Positions 25,892-35,169 of a stretch of DNA of 64,000 nucleotides are shown piece after piece; position 1 is the first letter of the stretch, and every line of letters begins with the position of its first letter. The DNA is from Candidatus Zixiibacteriota bacterium. Its GTDB lineage: Bacteria; Zixibacteria; MSB-5A5; GN15; JACZUZ01. The notes beneath the pieces were generated by a model, which was not told the DNA's origin, searched no databases, and saw nothing but the letters and a program-made list of their open reading frames with translations. The position numbers and the translations under genes are program-made. Location: positions 62,001 through 126,000 of the forward strand of contig JAJRPJ010000010.1 in assembly GCA_024280835.1 (NCBI GenBank), in the 5' to 3' direction.

Positions 25892-26572
25892 ATGGAAGAC
25901 ACAAGCGCTGGTGGTTTGGGCGGACAATGGATAATTGCGATTTTTATGATAGTCATCGTGGGCTGGTTAGTATTTCGCTATTTAGTTCCCAAAGGATGGA
26001 AAGAGTGGCGCGCCGCAGGTATTCTCCAAGCGTTCATCATCGCGCTTTACGCTGAGATGTATGGATTCCCGCTGACTATTTATATCCTGACAAGCTACTT
26101 CGGTGTGGATATTCCGTGGTTGCATATGCGGGGCCACTTGTGGAGTTAATTATTAGGGCTAGGCGATATTGGCGCTCTTTTTGAGATGGTGTTGGGGTAT
26201 GCGATAATGTTCAGTGGGATATTGCTACTTGCCGCTGGATGGCGACAAATATACCGAGGGGTTAAAGAGAAAAAGATGGTCACTGACGGATTGTACAAGT
26301 ATGTCAGACATCCACAATACACAGGCATCTTCATCGCTGTATTCGGACAACTTGTGCATTGGCCTACGTTGCCTTCTTTGATTCTTGCGCCGCTGGTTTT
26401 CTTTATGTATTACCGGTTAGCTTTGAAAGAGGAACGCCAAGTTGCAGAACAATTCGGTCATACATACGAAGCATACGCCGCTGTTACCCCGCGCTTTTTC
26501 CCAAAAGCCGGAGCCTGGCGGACTATGTTTCGTGTCGCCAATTCAATAGACTCAGAACGAGAAATTGAATAA
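25892..26572 (+). pseudogene. Isoprenylcysteine carboxyl methyltransferase-like membrane protein, interrupted by an in-frame TAA
   Basis: The frame from ATG 25892 reads through two TM helices to ...WLHMRGHLWS, then a TAA at 26147-26149, and continues in the same frame as LLGLGDIGALFEMVLGYAIMF to 26572. The second part has GLYKYVRHPQYTGIF, the ICMT/PEMT-type SAM-binding methyltransferase motif, and ERQVAEQFGHTYEAY. Removing the stop gives about 226 residues in one continuous homologous protein with one codon replaced, so this is a nonsense lesion, not two genes. ATG 25892 follows AAGGGAG. An internal ATG at 26186 lacks a ribosome site. Same strand as the lycopene-cyclase-domain gene. Confidence 0.85.
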
Positions 26573-26596
26573 ACTCGTTTGCAAGACTTCTCGTAG

Positions 26597-26620
26597 GTCG
26601 AAAACCCTTGTGGTTTCGAC
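26597..26620. repeat. GTCGAAACC hairpin repeat, first copy
   Basis: Arms GTCGAAAACC and GGTTTCGAC around CTTGT. Related copies are at 27348-27370 (same orientation) and 27427-27451 (inverted). Confidence 0.7.
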
Positions 26621-26755
26621 TCTCTCGGTTTGTGTTGCTATTACGCATTGCACACCTAACACTCCGTTCACAACCAAAGTAGCGGCGAGCAATTGTCATG
26701 GTTTAATGTCAGCAGGAAATGTCAAGACCACGTGGGTTTCTGCCCACGTGTTTGG

Positions 26756-26948
26756 CTATGAAGTTTACATGGAAAAATACTGCACGGAGAACTTGGGAAG
26801 GCGCAGTTGAATGTCTCGTAATCAACTTTTGCTAAGCTTATTAGTGTTCTAGGGTATTTGACGGGAGAATTCAAGTTGCTACATTGATTTTGGAGATGTG
26901 TTAAACCTGAGAAAAGAGAAACCCGTCAAATGGGCTTGTTGATAAAGC
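26756..26948 (+). repeat. Dispersed intergenic repeat, copy R3 with shared upstream block
   Basis: The block 26756-26804 (AATACTGCACGGAGAACTTG and flanks) matches 27982-28029 at about 90 percent. The following 26832-26948 matches R2. TTGACG (26858-26863), 16 nt and TACATT (26880-26885) form a promoter-like pair. GGGCTT-GTTGAT-AAAGCCC follows as a hairpin (26932-26950). Confidence 0.72.
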
Positions 26949-27089
26949 CCCATGGTTGCGGTCTCAAATCAACCATTGCACAAGATTCTGCCTTGTTGTA
27001 TTATCCAATAAGAGAAGAGAAACACGGACTAATGTCCATACCGCAGTCAGCTAGAGATTTAGAAACCAAAACTTAACTAAGGATACCAA

Positions 27090-27284
27090 ATGGCAACGTA
27101 TGAATGTTCAAAATGTGGAATGGGTGTCAATGCGAGTTGTGCCAAGTGTGATGCGCCACTTGTTAACGATACACTGAAATTGGATGACGGTAGAGAAGTT
27201 CAAGTTTCTAAATGCCCAAATGGTCACGGTAAGATCAAGTCACCAATGTGTTGCGGTCAAGATATGAGCTGTAAGCTCGACTAA
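27090..27284 (+). CDS. Small cysteine-rich zinc-ribbon-like protein
   Basis: 64 residues with eight cysteines: CSKCGMGV, CAKCDAPL, CPNGHGKIK and CCGQDMSC. The paired CxxC motifs predict two metal sites, probably zinc, of a rubredoxin/zinc-ribbon-like fold. GHGKIKSPMCCG is a conserved end in small proteins of this sort in bacteria and archaea. Function unknown; cytoplasmic. Leader has CTAAGGATACCAA before the ATG, a modest site. Stands alone in the repeat region. Confidence 0.8.
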   Translation: MATYECSKCGMGVNASCAKCDAPLVNDTLKLDDGREVQVSKCPNGHGKIKSPMCCGQDMSCKLD

Positions 27285-27620
27285 TCTACATTCTCAAGAA
27301 CAAATCATTTAGTCGTACTTAAGTAAGTACGATTACAGTACAGATAGGTAGAAACCCTTGCGGTTTCGACAATTTCGGCTTGCAAACATTTCAGCAAATT
27401 AGCAGAGTTGTGGCTTAGAGAACAATGTCGAAACCACAAGGGTTACGATCTACGGAACTAGCCAAGAAAAAGAGTCTTGGTGTGGTTGGTCCTTCAAGGG
27501 GGCTGGAGATCACTTGAGGCTGGTCAAGGCGTAATCTATCCGTGATATTTCCGGCCCAATCTGCAGTATATGACATGAGGGCAACAACAATTCTTGAATA
27601 CATGGAAGTTGGTAATAACT
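27285..27620. other. Intergenic region with a repeat pair
   Basis: 336 nt with no supported gene. It carries the direct (27348-27370) and inverted (27427-27451) copies of the GTCGAAACC repeat, with a short palindromic stretch GTACTTAAGTAAGTAC nearby (27315-27330). Confidence 0.55.
27348..27451. repeat. GTCGAAACC hairpin repeat, second and third copies in inverted orientation
   Basis: GTAGAAACCCTTGCGGTTTCGAC (as 27348-27370) shares its core with 26597-26620. The reverse complement of 27427-27451 gives AACCCTTGTGGTTTCGAC, so the two copies face each other about 55 nt apart. Confidence 0.65.
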
Positions 27621-27839
27621 ATGAATGAAGAGAAAGCAGAATCCATGAAGAAGAACAATCGATACGGCAAGTACTTAGGTGTAGGAGTGGGGCTTGGAGT
27701 TGGGTTTGGCGCCGCCTTTGGCGCTGCGACAGATAACATGGGTTTCTGGGTGGCGATTGGTGTAGCCATGGGGCCAGCTATTGCACTAGCTCTCAATGCT
27801 CGCAATAAGAAAAAGTGCGATAAGAATTCTTGCAAGTGA
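27621..27839 (+). CDS. Small glycine-zipper membrane protein
   Basis: 72 residues. A charged N-terminus, a glycine-rich membrane segment (GKYLGVGVGLGVGFGAAFGAA), a second hydrophobic stretch (FWVAIGVAMGPAIALAL) and a basic tail with two cysteines (KKKCDKNSCK). GxxxG spacing suggests helix packing in the membrane. ATG 27621 has a weak ribosome site; an in-frame upstream start adds nine residues. Function unknown. Resembles other short DUF glycine-zipper proteins found singly in many phyla. Confidence 0.65.
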   Translation: MNEEKAESMKKNNRYGKYLGVGVGLGVGFGAAFGAATDNMGFWVAIGVAMGPAIALALNARNKKKCDKNSCK

Positions 27840-27981
27840 TTTGAAAAGTTCAATGAACGCTCATTTACTTTTCGCCGCAATGAACTTGCTTCCCAACTGA
27901 TTACAAATTATCTAGATCTCATCTTGTTGTCGCAATCACTCCACTTAGCATTGCCAGTAAATGTCCTAATTGAGCAGCTGA

Positions 27982-28115
27982 CTATGAAGTTTAGACGAAA
28001 AAATACTGCACGGAGAACTTGAGAGGCGCTGGTGGGGTCTGCGGAACCAACTGTATCTCCATCTTATCTAACTTATTATCGTTCAAGGGGTCTTGACGGG
28101 TCTCTGATTGCTTGC
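27982..28115 (+). repeat. Dispersed intergenic repeat, copy R4 (upstream of the tRNA promoter)
   Basis: 27982-28029 matches 26756-26804; 28028-28115 matches R1. The copy runs directly into the tRNA promoter at 28093-28121. Confidence 0.72.
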
Positions 28116-28121
28116 TATACT
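28093..28121 (+). promoter_or_regulatory. Sigma-70 type promoter for tRNA(CAU)
   Basis: TTGACG (28093-28098), 17-nt spacer, TATACT (28116-28121), ending 17 nt before the mature tRNA. It is a near-consensus promoter and lies inside repeat copy R4. Confidence 0.85.
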
Positions 28122-28138
28122 AGCGGGCTATGGTCTCT

Positions 28139-28212
28139 GGGCCCATAGCTCAGTTGGTTAGAGCAGCTGACTCATAATCAGCGGGTCCCAGGTTCGAGTC
28201 CTGGTGGGCCCA
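28139..28212 (+). tRNA. tRNA with CAU anticodon (Ile2 or elongator Met)
   Basis: 74 nt cloverleaf. Acceptor GGGCCCA/TGGGCCC with A73, D arm AGCTCAGTTGGTTAGAGC, anticodon loop CTCATAA (CAU), T arm GGTTCGAGTCC. No encoded CCA. The GGGCCCA acceptor stem is more like the lysidine-modified tRNA-Ile2, but elongator Met cannot be ruled out; an initiator is unlikely since position 1-72 is paired. Confidence 0.92.
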
Positions 28213-28356
28213 ATGTATTTGAGGATACGATTTATGGATACCCGATGATCCCAGAGAGCCGAGGTTTTGACGCTCCAAGGTGATGAACGGGAGAGACTTA
28301 TAGGAATGACTGGATTGCCTGACTAACTCTCAGGAAGCGCCAGACTGCCGAATCTA

Positions 28357-28430
28357 GGGCAATTAGCTCAGTTGGTTAGAGCGTTCGGTTCACATCCGAG
28401 AGGTCACTGGTTCGAATCCAGTATTGCCCA
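28357..28430 (+). tRNA. tRNA-Val (CAC)
   Basis: 74 nt. Acceptor GGGCAAT/ATTGCCC with A73, D arm AGCTCAGTTGGTTAGAGC, anticodon loop TTCACAT (CAC), T arm with GGTTCGAATCC. No encoded CCA. It is 144 nt after the CAU tRNA, likely on the same transcript. Confidence 0.95.
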
Positions 28431-28956
28431 ATTGGTTGATTAGCCAGCTGGTCAGTTGATAAAAAGAGTTGATATAAGAGGGTCGGTTTTTCTAACAAAA
28501 CAGACACCGTACTTGCATACGAAAATGGTATCACAGAAGAAACATGAACGAACAGAACGAACATAGCGAAAAGCAAAAGACAGCCCTTGGGAATCTTCGT
28601 TCTTTCAGACGGATGATTAGCTGATGAAGCTCGCTATCAGAAATAGAGCTGACAGAAACGGAGCTGGCCCTAGTTGGTGTTCTAGTGGGCATTCTGAGTT
28701 ATTGGCTCAGAATCGATTGGGTTCTGGATTCTCTGGAGAATTGCCTGACTGTTGGGTTTTCTTCGGTGATTCTTTGAAAGCTCCACATCGAACAACAAAC
28801 GTAATCGAGGCGCGGACGCACAGTGTATAACAAGCACGGCGCCTGCGCCTTTTGTTTAGGATATATTGTTTTAGGATAGACGGTTTCAGTGCAGTTGTTT
28901 TAGAAGAAGATAGCTATTAAATAAGAAATGATTCTAGCGAGAAACAGATAATTTTC
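28431..28956. other. Intergenic region after the tRNAs
   Basis: 526 nt. No gene is supported: a 68-codon plus frame (28624-28830) and a stretch in another frame that reads as a hydrophobic segment (around 28655-28770) both lack a start with ribosome site. The latter might be a gene remnant. No terminator of clear form follows the tRNA-Val. Confidence 0.45.
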
Positions 28957-29739
28957 ATGAATAGTGTAGAGGCGAAGAGCATGAACGTAGTGGGAACTGG
29001 TGAGGGACAGCAAATGCATCCAGATTTGGAATTGTTGCTCAAATTACAGCACGTTGACTATGATATTGGCGAATTGGAACGCTCCAAGGAGTACATGCCA
29101 GATATGATGGGCTCTTTGCAGAATGAGATTGATGTCTCAAGCAAAGCAATTGAGAATTCGCAAACGGAATTGGAAGATTTGACCGTTAAGCAAAAGACCA
29201 GCGAATTGGAAGTTGCGTCATTGCAAGAAGATCTCAAGCGCTATCAAAGTCAGATGCTTTCAATCAAGACCAACAAAGAGTATGACGCTCTGGTCACCGA
29301 AATCGATACTATAAAGACTCGTGTGACAGAATATGAGAATGATATTCTCAGCGCCGAAGAGCGGATTGAAGAGTTGAAAAACTCAGAGGAAGCGCTGGCG
29401 AGTAACGCCAAAACAATTGCCGAGAATAATGGCAAGCAACTCAAAAAACTACAAGAGCGGATTGACTCGGTTGGTGACAAAATTTCGAAACAACAGCACG
29501 AACGTCAGCGTTTGGCCTCGAAAGTTGGAAAGCCTGCGCTGTCGATTTATGAGCGTGTTCGTCGTGGTAAAGGCGCTGGAGTCGTAGTGACGTTGAAGAA
29601 ACGCGCTTGCGGTGGTTGTTTCAAATCTGTACCGCCACAAAGATACTATGAAATTCGCAAAGGCGAGAAAGTTGTTTGTTGTGACAACTGTGGGCGTCTA
29701 TTGGTTTTTGATCATTCAGAGAATGCCGATCAAGACTAG
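28957..29739 (+). CDS. Coiled-coil protein with C4 zinc ribbon (CT398/HP0958-like)
   Basis: 260 residues. A long antiparallel coiled coil (about 25-195; ELERSKEYMP..., SIKTNKEYDALVTEI is the conserved turn) precedes a C-terminal C4 zinc ribbon: CGGCFKSVPPQ and CCDNCGRLL. Helicobacter HP0958 and Chlamydia CT398 belong here; they bind RNA or sigma-54/flagellar partners, but no single function holds across bacteria. This gene is commonly found just before rnpB, as here with guaB in between. Start: an ATG at 28957 lacks a good site; ATG 28981 or 29014 would shorten it by 8 or 19 residues. Confidence 0.88.
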   Translation: MNSVEAKSMNVVGTGEGQQMHPDLELLLKLQHVDYDIGELERSKEYMPDMMGSLQNEIDVSSKAIENSQTELEDLTVKQKTSELEVASLQEDLKRYQSQMLSIKTNKEYDALVTEIDTIKTRVTEYENDILSAEERIEELKNSEEALASNAKTIAENNGKQLKKLQERIDSVGDKISKQQHERQRLASKVGKPALSIYERVRRGKGAGVVVTLKKRACGGCFKSVPPQRYYEIRKGEKVVCCDNCGRLLVFDHSENADQD

Positions 29740-29742
29740 TAA

Positions 29743-31365
<1,623 letters not shown>

Positions 31366-31642
31366 AATCCGCTCCAAGTGGCTCTGCAGTTTAGATTTCG
31401 AATAGTCTTCGAATAATTTTCGCCATCTACTGTCTACCATAGTGTGGTTCAGACTACGATTTGTATTGTGGTTACTATTTGCAAGATATTATTGTCTGCA
31501 GATAGCGGATTTTAGATAGGTGAAGCTCTAGAAAGAGCGTATTTTCAGGGAAGTTGTCATGGCTCGGCGTCAGGCTGGACCTCTAAACTATGAATTCATA
31601 AGGGGTGGCAGAGAGAAGATTTAAGAGATAAGAAATTACTTG

Positions 31643-32066
31643 CGAGTGGAAAAGACGATCGCGCGTAGGGAAGAGACAAACATTGAGCAATCAGCGCTTG
31701 TTTCAGGTCCATAGTGAGGAAAGTCCGAGCGCCACTGAATCAGGACGCCCGGTAACGCCGGGGCGAAGTAATTCGACGGAAAGCGCCGCAGAAAGTATAC
31801 CGCCACGAGATCTTCGGGTCTTTGGGTAAGGGTGAAAACGAGGTGTAAGAGCCCCCGCCTGAGTCGGGTAACCGATTCTTGAGGCAAGCCCCGTCCGGCG
31901 CAAGGCCAAATAGGGAAAGAGGGATGATTCAGCCCACTAATATTTCCGGGTAGGCCGCGAAGAGCGCACTGGCAACAGTCCGTCAAGATAAATGGTCGTC
32001 CGTTCGAAACAGAGCTGGAAACAGATTTGTTTTGGATGAACAGAACTCGGCTTATTTTTCCGCTCG
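31643..32066 (+). ncRNA. rnpB: RNase P RNA (bacterial type A)
   Basis: All core blocks are present in order: GAGGAAAGTCCGAGC, AACGCCGGGG, GAAAGCGCCGCAGAAA, ACCGCC, GGTAAGGGTGAAAACG.GGTGTAAGAGC, GAGGCAAGCCCCG, GGGTAGGCCGC and the 3' ACAGAACTCGGCTTAT. The ends are set by helix P1: CGAGTGGAAAA (31643-31653) pairs with TTTTCCGCTCG (32056-32066) with one G-U. Seven T follow (32067-32073), so transcription probably stops there. It is the catalytic RNA that matures tRNA 5' ends. Frames on either strand here are not genes. Confidence 0.96.
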
Positions 32067-32209
32067 TTTTTTTATCTTACCTCAATTCATCAATCTTTGT
32101 GTTCGAAATCTCTGTGTCAGAAATCTTTGTGCCCGAATGGGCGTTAGTTGGCTCTGATCTCGAACACCTCCCAAACATTTTTTGATGTAGATATATTAAC
32201 GAGGCGGAT

Positions 32210-33973
32210 GTGAAAACAGCTACAACAGTTCAAGATCGGTGGGTACTGACTCCGATTCCAGACAATGATTTAGTCGAGAGTATCGCAGCGGAGACTGGAC
32301 TTCCGAAGACAATCACGGCATTGCTTGTCAGTCGCGGAGTTAAGACTGCCGAGGCGGTTAAGGATTTTCTCTATCCAACTTTAGATCAGCTTGAAGATCC
32401 GTTTACGCTCAAGGGCATGACAGCTGGTGTCGAGCGGGTGAGTGAGGCGCTTCGAGCTAACGAGCAAATTACAGTTTATGGCGACTATGATGTTGACGGT
32501 ATCACCGCTACGTCCTTGCTCTATTTGGCTCTCAATCGCCTTGGCGCGCAAGTCTCATATTATTTACCGAATCGTTTGGTGGAAGGCTATGGTCTTTCTC
32601 ATAGTGGTATCGACAAGGCGGCTGAAAAAGGTTGCACACTTATTATCACAGTTGACACTGGCATCACAGCGCTTGAAGAAGTTGAATACGCGCGCAGTAA
32701 AGGCATTGATGTGCTAATTACCGACCATCATGAAGCCGCAGGTGAATTGCCCAAAGCTGTCTCGATTGTCAATCCCAAGCAACCTGATTGCCCCTATGTT
32801 GGTGGTGAACTTTCTGGTGTTGGTGTTGCTTTTAAATTTGCGCAGGGTTTGTACCAAAGTTTGGGTCAAGACGGCAGCGAACTATATGAGCATTTGGATT
32901 TAGTGGCGATGGGTACCTCGGCCGATATTGTGCCGCTGATAAAAGAAAATCGAATCCTGACAAAGTTTGGTATTCGCGAAATTGCGAGAACAAACAAGCC
33001 TGGTTTGAAGTCACTTGAGTTTGTCTCGGGATTGATAGGCAAGGAACTCAATGCCAATCACATTGTTTTTGTTTTGGCGCCGCGTATCAACGCTGTTGGT
33101 CGTTTGGGTGACGCTTCAATGGCGATTCGTTTGCTAACGACTCGCGATGATAGGATTGCCTCAGAAATCGCGCATAAGCTCGAAGAAGAAAATCGTCGCC
33201 GCAAAGAAATCGACGGTGAGACACTCAACCAAGCTCTAGAGCAAATTGATGGAATGTTGGCGGCTCAAGCCGAGGGTGACGAAGATAGCGCGATTGTTCT
33301 TTCTTCGGAAGGTTGGCATCAGGGAGTAATAGGAATTGTCGCCAGCCGCTTGGTTGAACGTCATCATGTCCCGACAATCATGATTGCTGTTGATAAGGGG
33401 GTCGGTCGAGGATCTGCGCGTTCAATTCCTGGTTTCCATCTGTGTGAGGCTCTCAAAGAATGCGAAGACTTGTTGATGCGCTATGGCGGACACAAGTACG
33501 CCGCTGGTCTTTCAATCGCACAAGAAAATATTCCTGAGTTTACTGAGCGTTTCAAAGCAGTCTCAAAACGCAAACTCAATAGCGAAGACCTAGCTCCGAA
33601 ACTGTTTATCGACAAGGAACTTGAGCTAAGCGATATCACCGAAGAATTTCTGACCTCACTTGAGGAGTTTGAGCCATTTGGCCCCAAGAATCTACGTCCG
33701 ATTTTTATCAGTAGAAATTGTGACACCTCACGTCAGCCGACACTTGTTGGGCGCAATCATATTCGTATGCGCGTTCGTCAAGGCGGCGCTTCTCATGATG
33801 TGATTGGCTTTGGTCAGGGACGTTTTGTTGAACCACTGCGCATGAGTAGCGCGCCAATTGATATCGTCTATGTCGCTGAGTTCAATGTCTGGAATGGTGT
33901 CAAGCGGATTCAATTGCAACTCAAAGACGTTCGCTATTCGACAGACTCGCTTGATTCAGGTTATATCGCTTAA
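32210..33973 (+). CDS. recJ: Single-stranded-DNA-specific exonuclease RecJ
   Basis: 587 residues, standard length. DHH-superfamily motifs: YGDYDVDGITA (motif I, metal Asp residues), VDTGITALEE, ITDHHE (DHH) and, in the DHHA1 part, GYAAGL-type GGHKYAAGLS. The C-terminal OB-like domain (about 460-587) is present. RecJ is a 5'-3' ssDNA exonuclease in recombination and mismatch repair. Start is GTG 32210 with GAGGCGG upstream. The region between rnpB and recJ is AT-rich and holds no gene. Confidence 0.97.
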   Translation: MKTATTVQDRWVLTPIPDNDLVESIAAETGLPKTITALLVSRGVKTAEAVKDFLYPTLDQLEDPFTLKGMTAGVERVSEALRANEQITVYGDYDVDGITATSLLYLALNRLGAQVSYYLPNRLVEGYGLSHSGIDKAAEKGCTLIITVDTGITALEEVEYARSKGIDVLITDHHEAAGELPKAVSIVNPKQPDCPYVGGELSGVGVAFKFAQGLYQSLGQDGSELYEHLDLVAMGTSADIVPLIKENRILTKFGIREIARTNKPGLKSLEFVSGLIGKELNANHIVFVLAPRINAVGRLGDASMAIRLLTTRDDRIASEIAHKLEEENRRRKEIDGETLNQALEQIDGMLAAQAEGDEDSAIVLSSEGWHQGVIGIVASRLVERHHVPTIMIAVDKGVGRGSARSIPGFHLCEALKECEDLLMRYGGHKYAAGLSIAQENIPEFTERFKAVSKRKLNSEDLAPKLFIDKELELSDITEEFLTSLEEFEPFGPKNLRPIFISRNCDTSRQPTLVGRNHIRMRVRQGGASHDVIGFGQGRFVEPLRMSSAPIDIVYVAEFNVWNGVKRIQLQLKDVRYSTDSLDSGYIA

Positions 33974-34014
33974 GTGGCAAAAAAGAATCACGTGAGTTCT
34001 GAGGGCCCCATCAA

Positions 34015-34989
34015 TTGACTACATTAGAACGCTTTGAACAAGGTGATATTCGCGCTCTGTCGCGAATCATCAGCTATGTCGAAAATGAAGAAGAGGGTTA
34101 TCTTGATTTACTCTCTCGCCTATATCGCAAACCTCGCCATGCCGTGCGCATTGGTCTGACTGGGCCGCCTGGCGCTGGTAAATCTACTTTGGTTGATGGC
34201 ATCTCGCGCATGTTATTGCAATCAGGAAATGATGTTAGTGTTGTGGCTGTGGATCCGACTTCGCCATTTACTGGTGGCGCTCTCCTAGGAGATAGAGTGC
34301 GATTCAAAGAAGAGACCACTGGCGGCAAACACTATTTTCGCTCGATGGCAAGTCGTGGCTCAAGCGGCGGATTATCTCGCGCTACTGATAACGCCAGTTT
34401 AGTTCTGGATGCTTTTGGTTTTGATTACACACTCATTGAGACTGTCGGAGTTGGCCAAGTTGAATTGGATATTGTTAATAATTGTGATTTGGTTGTTGTG
34501 ATTTTGGTGCCTGAATCTGGTGATGCAGTTCAGACCCTTAAAGCTGGTTTGACAGAGATTGCTGATGTCTTTGTAGTCAACAAATCTGATCGCCCTGGCG
34601 CTGATAGGGTTGTCGCGGATTTAGAGTCGATGTTGGCGCTTAGGAATCAATTGAAAACACATCCCAATGCACAAAAGTCACAGTCGATTCCTGTGCTGGA
34701 TACCGATGCTGTGCGTGGAAAAAATCTCGACTCTTTGGTAGAGAAGTTTACCAATATGATACAAGACAAGAAAAATAGTGGCGAATTCGATACTCGCAGA
34801 CGTGAACAAATGAAGCGGAAAGTTTCTGAAATCCTTCAGCAAAGACTTTTTGCCGAAACTTTGCAAAAAATCGCCAGCAAGGGCGAGATTGATAATGTAG
34901 TTGAGAGAATTCTCGCTGGTGAAGCCGATCCATATTCGAGCGCCGAGAAACTATTCGAGACGGTCAACCTCGCCCAACGGCCTTGCTAA
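34015..34989 (+). CDS. meaB: Methylmalonyl-CoA mutase-associated GTPase MeaB
   Basis: 324 residues, G3E-family GTPase. Walker A GPPGAGKSTL, then VAVDPTSPFTGGALLGDRVR, the SRGSSGGLSRAT switch region, ETVGVGQVELD, and the G4 NKSD. MeaB chaperones adenosylcobalamin loading and protects methylmalonyl-CoA mutase. The start must be TTG 34015: a TGA is just upstream in frame and no other start lies between. GAGGG is about 9 nt before it. It heads the propionyl-CoA gene set; the mutase gene follows 180 nt downstream, with short A/T-rich near-repeats in between. Confidence 0.95.
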   Translation: MTTLERFEQGDIRALSRIISYVENEEEGYLDLLSRLYRKPRHAVRIGLTGPPGAGKSTLVDGISRMLLQSGNDVSVVAVDPTSPFTGGALLGDRVRFKEETTGGKHYFRSMASRGSSGGLSRATDNASLVLDAFGFDYTLIETVGVGQVELDIVNNCDLVVVILVPESGDAVQTLKAGLTEIADVFVVNKSDRPGADRVVADLESMLALRNQLKTHPNAQKSQSIPVLDTDAVRGKNLDSLVEKFTNMIQDKKNSGEFDTRRREQMKRKVSEILQQRLFAETLQKIASKGEIDNVVERILAGEADPYSSAEKLFETVNLAQRPC

Positions 34990-35169
34990 TCCCCCTAAAT
35001 GCCCTATATTCAACGAGAAAGCGGCTTTTGTGCGGCTTTGTTTTAACTCGAATGTACCTTCGGACTTGCTCGAAAAGCGCTGTCTGAGATCTCTTTTCAG
35101 AAAGATACTTTTCGGGAAAAATATCTTTTGAAAAAATACTTTTTGTAATCAATTGGGGGATAGATAATT

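Larger units (their letters stand above)
26573..27089. other. Intergenic region with repeats
   Basis: 517 nt without a supported gene. Contents: GTCGAAAACC hairpin repeat (26597-26620), a hairpin CACGTGGG-6 nt-CCCACGTG (26729-26750), block 26756-26804 shared with 27982-28029, and repeat copy R3 (26832-26948). An 81-codon frame here crosses these repeats and is rejected. Confidence 0.6.

Noticed and set aside
26565-26810. 81-codon plus-strand frame after the broken methyltransferase
   Set aside because: Runs through two hairpin repeats (26597-26620, 26729-26750); not a real protein pattern.
28624-28830. 68-codon plus frame and a hydrophobic stretch in another frame
   Set aside because: No ribosome site or start for the hydrophobic stretch; it may be a gene remnant but cannot be supported.
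31636-31986. Minus-strand frames of 116 and 68 codons
   Set aside because: They are antisense to rnpB; the RNA gene explains the sequence.
34990-35169. Possible adenosylcobalamin riboswitch before the mutase gene
   Set aside because: No B12-box (GCCACTG-like) or the expected fold was seen; only short A/T-rich near-repeats.
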